Positions 1 through 8,689 of a DNA stretch of 47,487 bases are shown piece after piece. The notes under the pieces are model-generated. The model searched no databases. It saw nothing but the letters and a program-made list of their open reading frames with translations, and was not told where the DNA came from. The stretch lies in NCBI GenBank assembly GCA_030265685.1, contig JAJDGO010000004.1, forward strand, positions 1 to 47,487, read 5' to 3'. Made by a program: the position numbers and the translations under genes. Each line of letters begins with the position of its first letter. The first letter of the stretch is position 1. The stretch comes from Bacteroidales bacterium OttesenSCG-928-M11. Lineage in GTDB: Bacteria; Bacteroidota; Bacteroidia; Bacteroidales; Azobacteroidaceae.

Positions 1-1720
1 CGTAAAAGGAATTAAAACTGGGTACGATGGACTTATCCTGTGTAATCAGGTTAATAAAATCGCTTACAGCGTTGGACAAGGCAACGCTTTCCGCCCCGGT
101 GGGTTTTTCATGTTCCTGTTTCCACAAGGTCAGGATAAGCGTTTTGATGGATTCCCGTTTCTCAATATCGAAGACATTATCTTCGGTATAGAATGGATTA
201 AATGAAATCGGGTTATCTTCGGTATATGTAAAATACACGCCATCTTTCCCGCCAGTTTTCCGGTGGATTAATTCGCATAATCCCTGATAGGAATTTCCGG
301 TATCCACTAACAGGACGTGTGTGCCCTGTTCGTAATATTGGCGTACCATGTGGTTGGTAAAGAAGGATTTTCCACTTCCGCTCGGCCCAAGAATGAATTT
401 ATTACGGTTCGTAATAATTCCTTTTTTCATGGGCAAATCGGAAATATCAATATGAAGCGGTTTTCCGGTAAGCCTGTCCACCATCTTAATCCCGAACGGG
501 CTGGGTGATGATTGGTAGTTTGTTTCTTCCGTGAAGAAGCACAAAGCCTGTTCAATAAATGTAAAGAAGGATTCTTCCGCCGGAAAGTCGGCTTCATTGC
601 CGGGGATACCCGCCCAGTAAAGGGTCGGGGTATCCGTTGTATTATGGCGGGGCTTACACTCCATCAAGGCAAGCTGGCTTCCCACATCATTCTTGATATG
701 CTTTAATTCTTCCTTATCATCCGCCCATGCCATTACATTGCAATGGCAGCGAACAGAGGTCAAACCCTGACTGTGTGCTTCGTTCAGGTACTCTTCTATC
801 CACTCTTTGTTCACCTGATTGGAACGGCTGTATTTAGACAGTGAGTGCATATTACGGGCTTGCTTCTCAAAGCGTTTCAGGTTCTCCGCATGGTCGTCTA
901 TAAAGATATACTGGTTATAGATATGGTTACAGGAAAGCAATACGCCCACAGGCGAAGCGAACGACAAACGGCAGTCGCTACTGTCGGTGGACAGCTTTTC
1001 GTAACGGGAATCAGTAGTAACCGCACCCGGCAGGTCTTCCACATCCGAAAGCGTATGCAAGCATAAAATATTATCGCCGATACGCATATCTTCGGGGTTC
1101 AGTTGCATATCCAGTAGTGTAGTCGTATCACTCTGCGACAAGGAAAAGTATTTTTCAATAATCCCAGCTTTTTCCGGCGTTCCGGTAATCTCGTCCGAGT
1201 TCAGGCGGGTAAGGCTGATAAATCCCGAATCGTTCATTATCCGTTCAAACTGCCCGACCGATTCCAAAAACTTCGTTACCGTTTCCTTATCCTGAATTTC
1301 CTTCGGAATGATGAAGCCCCGGCAAAGCGTATTAAAATTACTTTGGGTACGGCTTCTTTCCTTTGTGGTTTTAGTCAGGAACAGGTAACAGGTATGATTC
1401 AGGAACGGTCTTTCATTGAAATGCCGTTCAAAGCTTCGGGACAGGAAACTTAACCCATCCTTTTGAATTTCAGGGGCATAGTTTTCCTTGATAAACCAGT
1501 CCTGCTTATGCACAATACTGTAATCGGGCAATACTTTGATTGCCTTATGCCAAGCAGAATGTATCGCTTCATATTCGACCCCGGTAACGGTGAATAGTTC
1601 GGGTAGTTCCAACCGGAACGCCACCGTAATATCGGCATCCTTACTGATGATACAATCATGTTCGGCTGCCAGCAGGGGAAATTTACTTTCCAATGTGGCA
1701 GCTTTTAATATATTCCTCAT
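1..1720 (-). CDS. traG: TraG, conjugative transposon VirB4-type ATPase (partial)
   Basis: This is the ATPase that powers assembly and transport by the conjugative type IV secretion apparatus of Bacteroidales ICEs, at the inner membrane. The frame is open on the minus strand from an ATG at 1718-1720 to the window edge (573 codons, no stop), so the C-terminus is missing. A P-loop reading GPSGSGKSFF sits near 366-391 (about residue 445), followed by LLVDTGNSYQGLC, after the long N-terminal half typical of TraG. The ATG overlaps the traF stop as ATGA, implying translational coupling. It differs from the coupling ATPase at 6607, which has N-terminal membrane helices. Plus-strand frames over this stretch are shadows. 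The family call is from memory of CTnDOT TraG. Confidence 0.92.
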   Translation of the reverse strand, partial: MRNILKAATLESKFPLLAAEHDCIISKDADITVAFRLELPELFTVTGVEYEAIHSAWHKAIKVLPDYSIVHKQDWFIKENYAPEIQKDGLSFLSRSFERHFNERPFLNHTCYLFLTKTTKERSRTQSNFNTLCRGFIIPKEIQDKETVTKFLESVGQFERIMNDSGFISLTRLNSDEITGTPEKAGIIEKYFSLSQSDTTTLLDMQLNPEDMRIGDNILCLHTLSDVEDLPGAVTTDSRYEKLSTDSSDCRLSFASPVGVLLSCNHIYNQYIFIDDHAENLKRFEKQARNMHSLSKYSRSNQVNKEWIEEYLNEAHSQGLTSVRCHCNVMAWADDKEELKHIKNDVGSQLALMECKPRHNTTDTPTLYWAGIPGNEADFPAEESFFTFIEQALCFFTEETNYQSSPSPFGIKMVDRLTGKPLHIDISDLPMKKGIITNRNKFILGPSGSGKSFFTNHMVRQYYEQGTHVLLVDTGNSYQGLCELIHRKTGGKDGVYFTYTEDNPISFNPFYTEDNVFDIEKRESIKTLILTLWKQEHEKPTGAESVALSNAVSDFINLITQDKSIVPSFNSFY

Positions 1721-2046
1721 GCGTTCTTCTGTCTTTTATAGGTGAATAATCGGGGGATGGCTTTCCGGTTGATAATGTACCGGGGATGGCTTTTGCGGGC
1801 GGTCATTTTCATAAGACCGTGAGTACCGTATTTATCATTCAGCATAAAAGTGAAGTACACAAGAGCCGAAGCCGCTACGACCCCGAACCCAATGCAGACC
1901 CACTGGTTTATACCTATCATATACAGAATGATGAATAATACGAAGACGGCAAGTAGCCCGCCAGCAAAAATGAACAGGTATTGGCTGCGAAGCCCTTTGA
2001 ACTCCGCAGGTTTTCCAATCCCCCTGTTAATTGAATAGCTAATCAT
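1717..2046 (-). CDS. traF: TraF-like conjugative transposon membrane protein (DUF4133)
   Basis: A 109-aa inner-membrane protein of the conjugation machine, in the VirB3-like position just before the VirB4-type TraG. I chose the ATG at 2046, giving MISYSINRGIGKPAEFKGLR, because the conserved GKPAEFKG block typical of the family lies near the N-terminus. A longer frame back to 2121 would overlap traE. Two hydrophobic segments follow (YLFIFAGGLLAVFVLFIILY and an adjacent one), then a basic C-terminus. An AGGTG sequence lies just upstream of this ATG. Its stop overlaps the traG start by 4 nt. Function beyond being part of the transfer apparatus is inferred from position. Confidence 0.88.
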   Translation of the reverse strand: MISYSINRGIGKPAEFKGLRSQYLFIFAGGLLAVFVLFIILYMIGINQWVCIGFGVVAASALVYFTFMLNDKYGTHGLMKMTARKSHPRYIINRKAIPRLFTYKRQKNA

Positions 2047-2057
2047 AACACCTATGA

Positions 2058-2354
2058 TTACAGGAAGAATGAACGAAGGATGGTAGCAGCCACAATCAGG
2101 AAGATACAAGCCCCGAACCACGAAGCAGCGGTTTTGCTTGTATCCGGGTCGCCCGAACTGAACTTGTTATACACCTTTACACCTCCAATCAAACCAACGA
2201 CAGCCCCAATGGCATACACCAATTTTGTCGCCGGGTCAAAATAGCTGGTAACCATGTTTGTAGCTTCTGTAATGCCACCTACGCCGTTGCCCTGTGCAAA
2301 TGCGGAAGTTGCAGCCAAGACGATGGCTGCGGAAAGAAATATTTTCTTTTTCAT
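2058..2354 (-). CDS. traE: TraE-like conjugative transposon protein (DUF4134, pilin-like)
   Basis: A 98-aa protein with an N-terminal signal sequence (KKKIFLSAAIVLAATSAFAQ) and two later hydrophobic helices (residues about 45-60 and 80-97). This is the arrangement of VirB2-like pilin precursors and matches Bacteroides TraE. It lies 11 nt upstream of traF in the order traE-traF-traG seen in CTnDOT-type elements. A 162-nt gap separates it from the preceding transfer gene, so it may begin its own sub-operon. A role as the pilus subunit is inferred from family and position. Confidence 0.88.
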   Translation of the reverse strand: MKKKIFLSAAIVLAATSAFAQGNGVGGITEATNMVTSYFDPATKLVYAIGAVVGLIGGVKVYNKFSSGDPDTSKTAASWFGACIFLIVAATILRSFFL

Positions 2355-2417
2355 TATAAACTTGATTTTATGATGCCGGAAAGCGGGTGGATAGTCCGCT
2401 ATTCCGGCGGGATTAAT

Positions 2418-2456
2418 AATTGAGAATTTTTGTGGTTGGTCTTCTGACCTTTTTTG
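2418..2456 (+). repeat. 22-bp motif plus short hairpin, shared with 21676
   Basis: In the 162-nt gap between traE and the upstream transfer gene, the plus strand carries AATTGAGAATTTTTGTGG followed by TTGG, then a short hairpin GGTC-TTCT-GACC and a T run. Nearly the same 22 bases (20 of 22 identical) recur at 21676-21697, again immediately before a hairpin with trailing Ts. The hairpin here is only 4 bp, so it would be a weak terminator, and it points against the tra operon. The conserved part is the sequence before the stem, which suggests a shared module rather than chance. Confidence 0.45.
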
Positions 2457-2516
2457 AATGGTTAAGCCCAGCTAACCGTAATCTTTTTCTTTCATACCTG
2501 ATTCGTTTTAAAGGTT

Positions 2517-3122
2517 CTACATATAGTCGTTCATATCGAACGCCTGTAAATCTTCGGGGCTGGCTTCGTTTGGCGGGGCGATAAATACAGCATCGTATTT
2601 ACCCAGCATTTCCGCCACCCGTACCATGCCCCCGTTTATCTGTTCCATCATTGTGTCGTACAGGCTGGTTTGTTGCATAACCGACAAGGTTTGCAGGGCT
2701 TTCCGTTCCTCTTCTTCCGGGGCTTCCTGCTCCCTGACGACCTGTACCGCTTGTGCCATTTCTTCAAAGGAGATACCCCGTGCCGACTGACCTTCACCGC
2801 CAGTGATAAGTGCGATTTCTTCATCTTCCAGTACTTCATCTTCATACTTCATTTCAAATTCAACATCCATCGGCTGCGGGGTGTCTTCCGTGTCAGCCGG
2901 GGCAAATATAGAAGCATTATCAACCCCTTTAGAAAACTGGCTTTCAGTGTCTTCGGATGGCGCTACTTGTCTTAACCGGAAAGTTGTTTTTCCTACGACA
3001 GCCCTTTCGTTTTTACGGCTGCCGGGACTTTCGGAAGGGGAATTGTTTGCTTCCTTCCTGAACCGACAAAACAGGACGAGGTAGTAAAGGATAACCCCAG
3101 CTATCATTAATTTTAGTATCAT
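2517..3122 (-). CDS. Conjugal transfer protein in TraD position, single N-terminal TM
   Basis: A 201-aa protein starting with one membrane helix (LKLMIAGVILYYLVLFCRF), followed by a polar, very acidic region rich in Glu and Asp (MDVEFEMKYEDEVLEDEE) and a C-terminal segment ending in DLQAFDMNDYM. Its start overlaps the traB stop by 4 nt (ATGA) and it lies third in the traA-traB operon, which is the place of TraC/TraD (DUF4122-like) proteins in CTnDOT relatives. Topology suggests an N-terminal anchor with a cytoplasmic body. The exact family name is uncertain. No catalytic motif is visible. Confidence 0.7.
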   Translation of the reverse strand: MILKLMIAGVILYYLVLFCRFRKEANNSPSESPGSRKNERAVVGKTTFRLRQVAPSEDTESQFSKGVDNASIFAPADTEDTPQPMDVEFEMKYEDEVLEDEEIALITGGEGQSARGISFEEMAQAVQVVREQEAPEEEERKALQTLSVMQQTSLYDTMMEQINGGMVRVAEMLGKYDAVFIAPPNEASPEDLQAFDMNDYM

Positions 3123-3553
3123 ATCGGGCTTTCAAAAGTTTTCTTATACAGTTCGTTGATTTCGTCCTGATACTGGTCGAAGTGATTCAGGATAATTGTT
3201 TCCACATAGCTGCTTACAGTCGCTTTTCGTTCACCGATAACCATTACTATTTTCATTAATTTTTCATGGGTGGAACGACTTACATATATCGGCTGGCGGT
3301 CGGGAAGTTCCATTTTCTGAAAATAGGTTTCCCGGTAATCGGCAGGGGTACTTTTCTTCCGGCGGGTAGCTTCCCGGATGGTTTTTGCTTCCGGTTGCCG
3401 GGCAGGTTCTTCCACAGTTTCCTGTATAACTTCCGGCGTATCCGGTTCTTTACTTACTGCTTTAGGTGAAATTTCCTGTTTCATGGGTAAACCCTGTGAA
3501 ATGATTTCTTTCATAAAATCTTCATCCACCTGTACTTTTTCCTGTTTTGCCAT
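3119..3553 (-). CDS. traB: TraB-like DUF3408 protein
   Basis: A 144-aa protein with a charged, low-complexity N-terminal half (many Glu, Pro and Lys) and a structured C-terminus beginning PIYVSRSTHEKLMKIVMVIG and continuing with a helix-rich stretch. This is the layout of DUF3408 proteins next to ParA in Bacteroidales conjugative elements. The C-terminal beta-strand followed by two helices resembles a ribbon-helix-helix DNA-binding fold, so it may act as the DNA-binding partner of the ParA-like TraA. One nucleotide separates it from traA and it overlaps the next gene by 4 nt, so the three are co-translated. Confidence 0.83.
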   Translation of the reverse strand: MAKQEKVQVDEDFMKEIISQGLPMKQEISPKAVSKEPDTPEVIQETVEEPARQPEAKTIREATRRKKSTPADYRETYFQKMELPDRQPIYVSRSTHEKLMKIVMVIGERKATVSSYVETIILNHFDQYQDEINELYKKTFESPI

Positions 3554-3554
3554 A

Positions 3555-4319
3555 TTAGTATAGTTTTATAATGTATCCTATTTCAGCCACCAATTCTTCA
3601 AGGTTGCTGCCTTTTATCATTCGCTTATCCGCAGGGAACAGTGTGGAACGGAAGACAGAAGTCTTATCACCGGACAGTTCCTTTTTGTAGCGTTTGGTAT
3701 CCGGGATAAAGGTTTTCATGAGGGGTAATTTCAGTTCGCCGATAGTGTTTTCGTAAATTCCATACAGGTCGGTTTTTTCCCTACCATCGACCTGATTCCA
3801 AAACAGGTGCAAGCCTTGTATCCGGTAATCTTCATTCTGCACCAGCAGGTTGTTTACCGTCATGGCGAATGAAAGGCTGCTTTCCAGTACCACCCGGTCG
3901 GCAGTAATCGGTGTAAAAATGTAGTCCATAGAAGCCAGCGAACTAATAATACCTTCGCTGTTCACAGTTCCCGGCAAATCAAAAAAGACCACATCCATTT
4001 CCATCGGCTCTGTTTTCAGGAACTCTTCGGCTGTACTGATGGCAGCTTCGGGAGTGCTGCACAAGACCGGATAGGCTTTCTTTCCCAATGCTTTGAACTG
4101 GTTAAAGGCAAGCACCTTGTAATTGGCATCGTTGTTTATCTGTTCACCGTCCCGTTTACGCATGGCACTGATACTGTGTTGCGGGTAATCGCAATCGACA
4201 ACCGCCACATTGTAGCCTTTCAGGTAATAGAGATAGCTTGCCACCAATACCGTGAAAGTGGTTTTGCCGACCCCGCCTTTTTGGGTAGAGAAGGCTACGA
4301 ATAATGTTTCTTTCTTCAT
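3555..4319 (-). CDS. traA: TraA, ParA-family ATPase
   Basis: A 254-aa ParA/MinD-type ATPase. The deviant Walker A motif STQKGGVGKTTF is at residues 11-22, with the first signature lysine present. A Walker B-like FFDLPGTVNS follows near residue 118. It heads the tra operon of Bacteroidales conjugative elements and is thought to help position or stabilise the element. The DUF3408 protein immediately downstream is the likely partner. Upstream are several TATTGATT repeats (4369-4432) that could be a binding or regulatory region. Length and order agree with CTnDOT-type TraA. Confidence 0.92.
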   Translation of the reverse strand: MKKETLFVAFSTQKGGVGKTTFTVLVASYLYYLKGYNVAVVDCDYPQHSISAMRKRDGEQINNDANYKVLAFNQFKALGKKAYPVLCSTPEAAISTAEEFLKTEPMEMDVVFFDLPGTVNSEGIISSLASMDYIFTPITADRVVLESSLSFAMTVNNLLVQNEDYRIQGLHLFWNQVDGREKTDLYGIYENTIGELKLPLMKTFIPDTKRYKKELSGDKTSVFRSTLFPADKRMIKGSNLEELVAEIGYIIKLY

Positions 4320-4745
4320 TTCTTTATTGTTTTACTTCATTATTGACTGACTGCTTTATTTCATGCAGTATTGATTTTCATATTGTTATCTGTAATTCAA
4401 TCTGTCTTTATTGATTGCTTTAAATATTGATTCCAGTATTTCTTGATTTCCTGAAATCAGTAAACCAGTTTTTCCATATTGTCCGATTCATTCCTACATT
4501 TCCATCGGTATTTATCGCTTTACTTATCTATTTCAATACTGATTCTGACCGCAAATAAATGGAGAAAAACCGTCCGTTTTTAAAAGTGGCTTCGTATGGC
4601 TTTATATGGCTTCGCTTGTCCTATAATGTGCTATGGCACAGCATAATTAATCCCTGTTACTTTGCATCGGAATCCTATCTGAACCAATAAAAAGGTATCC
4701 GTTCGGTAGCTTCCCGGAGTTCATTCACCTTATGGCTAACTGCTA
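4320..4745. promoter_or_regulatory. Divergent control region upstream of traA with TATTGATT repeats
   Basis: No gene is visible between the divergent traA (minus) and mobA (plus). The part next to traA is AT-rich and carries exact TATTGATT copies at 4369-4376, 4409-4416 and 4425-4432, with partial copies at 4341 and 4443. On the minus (traA) strand these read AATCAATA. Such direct repeats near a ParA gene could bind the TraA/TraB pair or a regulator. Further right, near 4654-4664, is a weak match to a plus-strand -7 element (TTACTTTG). Function is inferred. Confidence 0.4.
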
Positions 4746-4852
4746 ATCCGTCCCATGACGGATTTTATTTGCGCCGTGCAAATAGCAAGGTGTGTCCTCA
4801 GCAGCTTGAAATTCTTTCAGCAGCTTAGAACCCCTTGCCCGGATAAGCCGGG
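4746..4852 (+). other. Candidate origin of transfer (oriT)
   Basis: Just upstream of mobA the sequence holds three small hairpins: ATCCGTC-CCAT-GACGGAT at 4746-4763, ATTTGC-GCCGT-GCAAAT at 4767-4783, and CCCGG-ATAAG-CCGGG at 4838-4852. It also holds a direct repeat CAGCAGCTT at 4799-4807 and 4818-4826. In mobilisable Bacteroidales elements oriT lies next to the mob genes and is built from such inverted repeats. Location and structure fit; the nick position cannot be read from sequence alone. Confidence 0.5.
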
Positions 4853-4897
4853 ATGGGTTGTACTCCGAAGTCGTAAACCCTTAAAAAAAATAATGGT

Positions 4898-5335
4898 ATG
4901 GGAAAAGAAAAAACGAATGTGCCACAATCAGGTGGCAAAGGACGAAAGCCAAAGGCAGACCCGGCAATTTTCCGGTATTCGGTCAGCTTCAATGCGACCG
5001 ACCATACCCGTTTTTTGGCTCTCTTTGAACAGTCCGGTATGCGGACGAAAGCGCATTTTATCACAGAAAGAATCTTTGGCGGTTCATTCAAAGTGATAAA
5101 AATTGATAAGGCAGCAGTCGATTATTACACACGGCTGACAACTTTTTACGCTCAATTCCGGGCAATCGGTGTAAACTATAATCAGATTGTAAAGGCTTTG
5201 AATACCAATTTTACCGAAAAGAAAGCCCTTTCTTTTCTCTATAAATTGGAAAAGGCGACCGAAGAACTGGTGGTATTAAGCCGGAAAATAATCGAACTCA
5301 CACAGGAATTTGAACAGAAATGGTTGCAAAAATAA
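4898..5335 (+). CDS. mobA: MobA, relaxosome accessory DNA-binding protein
   Basis: A 145-aa accessory mobilisation protein that would bind oriT and help the MobB relaxase. It has the features I associate with Bacteroidales conjugal transfer MobA: a basic start (GGKGRKPKADPAIFRYSV), a ribbon-helix-helix-like segment, then GVNYNQIVKALNTNF and a C-terminal helix ending EQKWLQK. The GVNYNQ block is the hallmark of MobC/MobA-type accessory proteins. Its last 16 nt overlap the mobB start, so mobA and mobB are coupled. It follows the candidate oriT directly. Confidence 0.9.
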   Translation: MGKEKTNVPQSGGKGRKPKADPAIFRYSVSFNATDHTRFLALFEQSGMRTKAHFITERIFGGSFKVIKIDKAAVDYYTRLTTFYAQFRAIGVNYNQIVKALNTNFTEKKALSFLYKLEKATEELVVLSRKIIELTQEFEQKWLQK

Positions 5336-6582
5336 ATGTGGGAAGTTCGCTTTTCGGTGCGCTGGCATACAATCAGAATAAGGTTGATGAAGAACAAGGC
5401 AAGGTACTTTTCAGCAACCGGATGTTTGAAAGTGAAGATGGTAATTTCAACATCCAGCGTTGCATGGAATGTTTTGAAATGCACCTGCCCCAAGACATCA
5501 AAACCGAAAAGCCCATAATCCATATATCCCTGAATCCGCACCCGGACGATAAACTTTCGGATGAACAGTTATCGGAGATTGCGCAGGAATATATGGAGAA
5601 GCTGGGCTATGGTAATCAGCCCTACATGGTTTACAAGCATGAAGACATCGACCGCCACCACCTGCATATCGTATCCTTACGGGTGGACGAGAACGGCAAA
5701 AAACTGAATGATAAGTTTGAACACCGCCGGAGCAAAGATATTACACGGGAACTGGAAGCAAAATACGGTCTGCATCCTGCCGAAAAGAAACAACAGCAGG
5801 AACACTACCAGTTCCGAAAGGTCGATTATGCTGCGGGTGATGTAAAGCACCAGCTTTCCAATACGGTTAAAGGCGTAGTAAACACTTACCAGTTCCAAAG
5901 TATCGGGGAACTGAATACTCTGTTATCAATTTATAATGTACGTGCGGAAGAAGTTAAAGGTGAAATCCGTGGCAAGGCGTATAACGGTATAGTTTATTCC
6001 GCAACCGATGATAAAGGCGAAAAGCTGGGTAATCCTATCAAATCTTCCCGGCTGGGTAAGTCGGTCGGTTATGAAGCATTGGAACGTAGGATAGGACAAT
6101 CAGCAATCAAATGGAAAGAGGGTAAACTGAAAGCCAATATCAAAGGTCGGGTAAGCGAAGCGTTGAAAGCTTCCGGCTCAAAGGAACAATTTGAAAAGAA
6201 CCTGAAAGAAAAAGGTATTGAAGTCGTATTCCGGCAGAACCCGGAAGGGCGCATATATGGTGCAACCTTTATCGACCACGAAAACAAAGCCGTCCTGAAC
6301 GGCTCTCGTTTAGGAAAGGAACTTTCAGCCAATGTATTTAATGACCTGTTTAGAGAATCCCATGTAAACGAGGGACACACAAAACAGGCTGTTCCAAAAG
6401 AACCGTTCACACCTTCGGCAGAACCGTTCGTGCCGTCAGAACGGCAATCCGAAAGCGGAGAATCTACAATCGGAAGCCTTTTCAGTATCCTGCCCGGTGG
6501 CAGCGATTCATCGGCTGGGAATGATAAAGCCCCGCCAACTCCTAAGAAAAAGAAAAAACGCCGTTACGGACGGCAGATGTAA
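5320..6582 (+). CDS. mobB: MobB relaxase (MOBP-type mobilisation nuclease)
   Basis: A 420-aa relaxase that nicks oriT and stays attached to the transferred strand. The metal-binding histidine cluster is visible as HEDIDRHHLHIVS (His107, His114, His116), preceded by HISLNPHP at residues 68-75, as in Bacteroidales MobB. The N-terminus AKINVGSSLFGALAYNQNK is typical and supports the start at 5320 inside the mobA end. The C-terminal 70 residues are Pro/Ser-rich and end in a strongly basic tail (PKKKKKRRYGRQM) that may contact DNA or the coupling protein. The downstream gene encodes that coupling protein, 24 nt away. Confidence 0.93.
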   Translation: MVAKINVGSSLFGALAYNQNKVDEEQGKVLFSNRMFESEDGNFNIQRCMECFEMHLPQDIKTEKPIIHISLNPHPDDKLSDEQLSEIAQEYMEKLGYGNQPYMVYKHEDIDRHHLHIVSLRVDENGKKLNDKFEHRRSKDITRELEAKYGLHPAEKKQQQEHYQFRKVDYAAGDVKHQLSNTVKGVVNTYQFQSIGELNTLLSIYNVRAEEVKGEIRGKAYNGIVYSATDDKGEKLGNPIKSSRLGKSVGYEALERRIGQSAIKWKEGKLKANIKGRVSEALKASGSKEQFEKNLKEKGIEVVFRQNPEGRIYGATFIDHENKAVLNGSRLGKELSANVFNDLFRESHVNEGHTKQAVPKEPFTPSAEPFVPSERQSESGESTIGSLFSILPGGSDSSAGNDKAPPTPKKKKKRRYGRQM

Positions 6583-6606
6583 TAACAATCTAAAAAAGAA
6601 TCAATT

Positions 6607-8616
6607 ATGCAAAATGAAGATGATTTAAGAGGACTTGCCAAGGTCATGGACTTTATGCGGGCAATCAGTATTTTATTTGTGGTAATCAACATTTACTGGT
6701 TTTGTTACCAGTCGATAGTAAACTGGGGTATCAATATCGGTGTACTCGATAAGATACTGTTAAACTTCCAGCGAACCGCAGGACTGTTCAGCCATATCCT
6801 GATAACGAAAGTATTTGCAGTGATATTCCTTGCTTTGAGTTGTTTGGGGACAAAAGGAGTGAAGGAAGAAAAGATAACATGGACAAAGATTTATGTTTTC
6901 CTTGTTATTGGTTTTATCCTGTTTTTCCTGAACTGGTGGATGCTGTATTTGCCATTGCCACTTTCGGCGAACGCTACATTTTATATCCTGTCAATGGCTG
7001 GCGGGTACTTATGTTTATTGGTCGCTGGGGTATGGATGTCCCGGCTACTCAAAAACAATATGATGGACGATGTTTTCAATTTGGAGAACGAAAGCTTCAT
7101 GCAGGAAACCCGCCTGATGGAAAATGAATATTCGGTGAATCTTCCATCACGTTTTTGGTATAAGAAAAAACAGCACAAAGGATGGATAAACGTGGTGAAC
7201 CCGTTCCGGGCTACTATTGTGCTGGGAACTCCCGGTAGTGGTAAATCCTACGCAGTGGTAAATAATTACATTAAACAGCAGATAGAGAAGGGCTTTGCTC
7301 TATATTGTTATGATTATAAGTTTCCGGACTTATCGGAAATCGCATACAACCACCTGATGAACCATTCGGGTATTTATAAAGTAAAGCCCACGTTCTATGT
7401 TATCAATTTTGACGACCCACGCCGAAGTCACAGATGTAACCCTATCAATCCGGCGTTTATGACAGACATATCGGATGCTTACGAATCGGCATACACTATT
7501 ATGCTGAACCTGAACAGAAGCTGGATTCAGAAGCAAGGCGACTTCTTTGTGGAATCCCCGATTATCCTGCTGGCAGCAATTATTTGGTTTCTCAAGATAT
7601 ATAAGGACGGAAAGTATTGCACGTTCCCACACGCCATAGAGTTCCTGAACCGGAAGTATGCAGATACATTCGTTATTCTGACTTCCTACCCGGAATTGGA
7701 AAACTATCTTTCTCCCTTTATGGATGCGTGGGAATCGCAAGCACAAGACCAGTTACAGGGGCAAATCGCATCGGCTAAAATACCATTGTCAAGGATGATA
7801 AGCCCGGCATTATACTGGGTAATGACGGGTGATGATTTTACGCTGGATATTAATAACCCGGACGAACCGAAGGTACTTTGTGTCGGCAATAATCCCGACC
7901 GTCAAAATATCTATTCGGCAGCATTGGGATTGTACAATAGCCGTATAGTGAAGTTGATAAACAAGAAGGGGCAGCTTAAAAGTTCGGTCATTATTGACGA
8001 GTTGCCAACCATTTACTTTCGGGGACTGGATAACCTGATAGCCACTGCCCGTTCAAATAAAGTAGCGGTCTGTTTGGGCTTTCAGGATTACAGCCAGCTT
8101 ACAAGGGATTATGGCGACAAGGAAAGTAAGGTAATCCAAAATACGGTTGGAAACATCTTTTCCGGGCAGGTCGTGGGAGAAACAGCAAAAACATTGTCAG
8201 ACCGTTTCGGGAAGGTATTACAGAAACGCCAGTCCATGACAATCAACCGTCAGGATAAATCAACCTCAATCAGTACACAGCTGGATAGTTTGATACCTGC
8301 CAGTAAAATATCCAATCTTACGCAGGGGATGTTCGTGGGTGCGGTCAGTGATAATTTCGATGAACGGATAGACCAAAAGATTTTCCATGCTGAAATCGTA
8401 GTGGACAACGAGAAGGTAAAACGTGAAACTGCCCGCTATGAAAAGATACCGGAGATTATCGACTTCCGGGATGCAGATGGTAACGACCTGATGAAAGAAC
8501 AAATCCAACTTAATTATGACCGGATAAAGCAGGATGTTAAGCAGATTGTCATTGATGAAATGGAACGAATCAAGAATGACCCGGAGTTACAACATTTGGT
8601 GAAGGGGGAAGAATAA
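6607..8616 (+). CDS. mobC: MobC, VirD4-type coupling protein
   Basis: A 669-aa type IV coupling ATPase that links the relaxosome to the secretion channel. Four hydrophobic segments in the first 155 residues (for example SILFVVINIYWFCY and YILSMAGGYLCLLVAGVW) anchor it. Walker A, LGTPGSGKSYAVV, is near residue 208 and Walker B, VIIDELPTIYF, near residue 461. This order and length match Bacteroidales MobC/TraG-VirD4 proteins. In this element the gene that would usually follow (the DUF3945 protein at 17954) is displaced by the 9-kb cargo cassette that starts only 41 nt after the stop. Confidence 0.93.
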   Translation: MQNEDDLRGLAKVMDFMRAISILFVVINIYWFCYQSIVNWGINIGVLDKILLNFQRTAGLFSHILITKVFAVIFLALSCLGTKGVKEEKITWTKIYVFLVIGFILFFLNWWMLYLPLPLSANATFYILSMAGGYLCLLVAGVWMSRLLKNNMMDDVFNLENESFMQETRLMENEYSVNLPSRFWYKKKQHKGWINVVNPFRATIVLGTPGSGKSYAVVNNYIKQQIEKGFALYCYDYKFPDLSEIAYNHLMNHSGIYKVKPTFYVINFDDPRRSHRCNPINPAFMTDISDAYESAYTIMLNLNRSWIQKQGDFFVESPIILLAAIIWFLKIYKDGKYCTFPHAIEFLNRKYADTFVILTSYPELENYLSPFMDAWESQAQDQLQGQIASAKIPLSRMISPALYWVMTGDDFTLDINNPDEPKVLCVGNNPDRQNIYSAALGLYNSRIVKLINKKGQLKSSVIIDELPTIYFRGLDNLIATARSNKVAVCLGFQDYSQLTRDYGDKESKVIQNTVGNIFSGQVVGETAKTLSDRFGKVLQKRQSMTINRQDKSTSISTQLDSLIPASKISNLTQGMFVGAVSDNFDERIDQKIFHAEIVVDNEKVKRETARYEKIPEIIDFRDADGNDLMKEQIQLNYDRIKQDVKQIVIDEMERIKNDPELQHLVKGEE

Positions 8617-8656
8617 ATATAATTGGAGTTATACACTCAAATTTAGATAAAATCAA

Positions 8657-8664
8657 TATCTTTG
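8657..8664 (+). promoter_or_regulatory. Promoter -7 element of the NurA-HerA cassette
   Basis: TATCTTTG is an exact match to the Bacteroidetes -7 consensus TAnnTTTG, 26 nt before the ATG of the XRE gene. It gives a short leader and would serve the whole cassette through to the terminator at 17860. The -33 region is not clear. Confidence 0.7.
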
Positions 8665-8689
8665 CAAAAAATGTCAATTTACATATGCA

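Noticed and set aside
317..1066. Plus-strand open frames of 63-73 codons opposite traG
   Set aside because: They are antisense to a conserved ATPase gene and have no recognisable protein features.
2648..3084. Open frames overlapping the TraD-position gene on both strands
   Set aside because: Low-complexity shadows of the acidic reading frame; the gene at 2517-3122 has tight coupling to its neighbours.
4755..5096. 113-aa plus and 88-aa minus open frames over the oriT/mobA start
   Set aside because: They overlap mobA in other frames; mobA has the family motifs.
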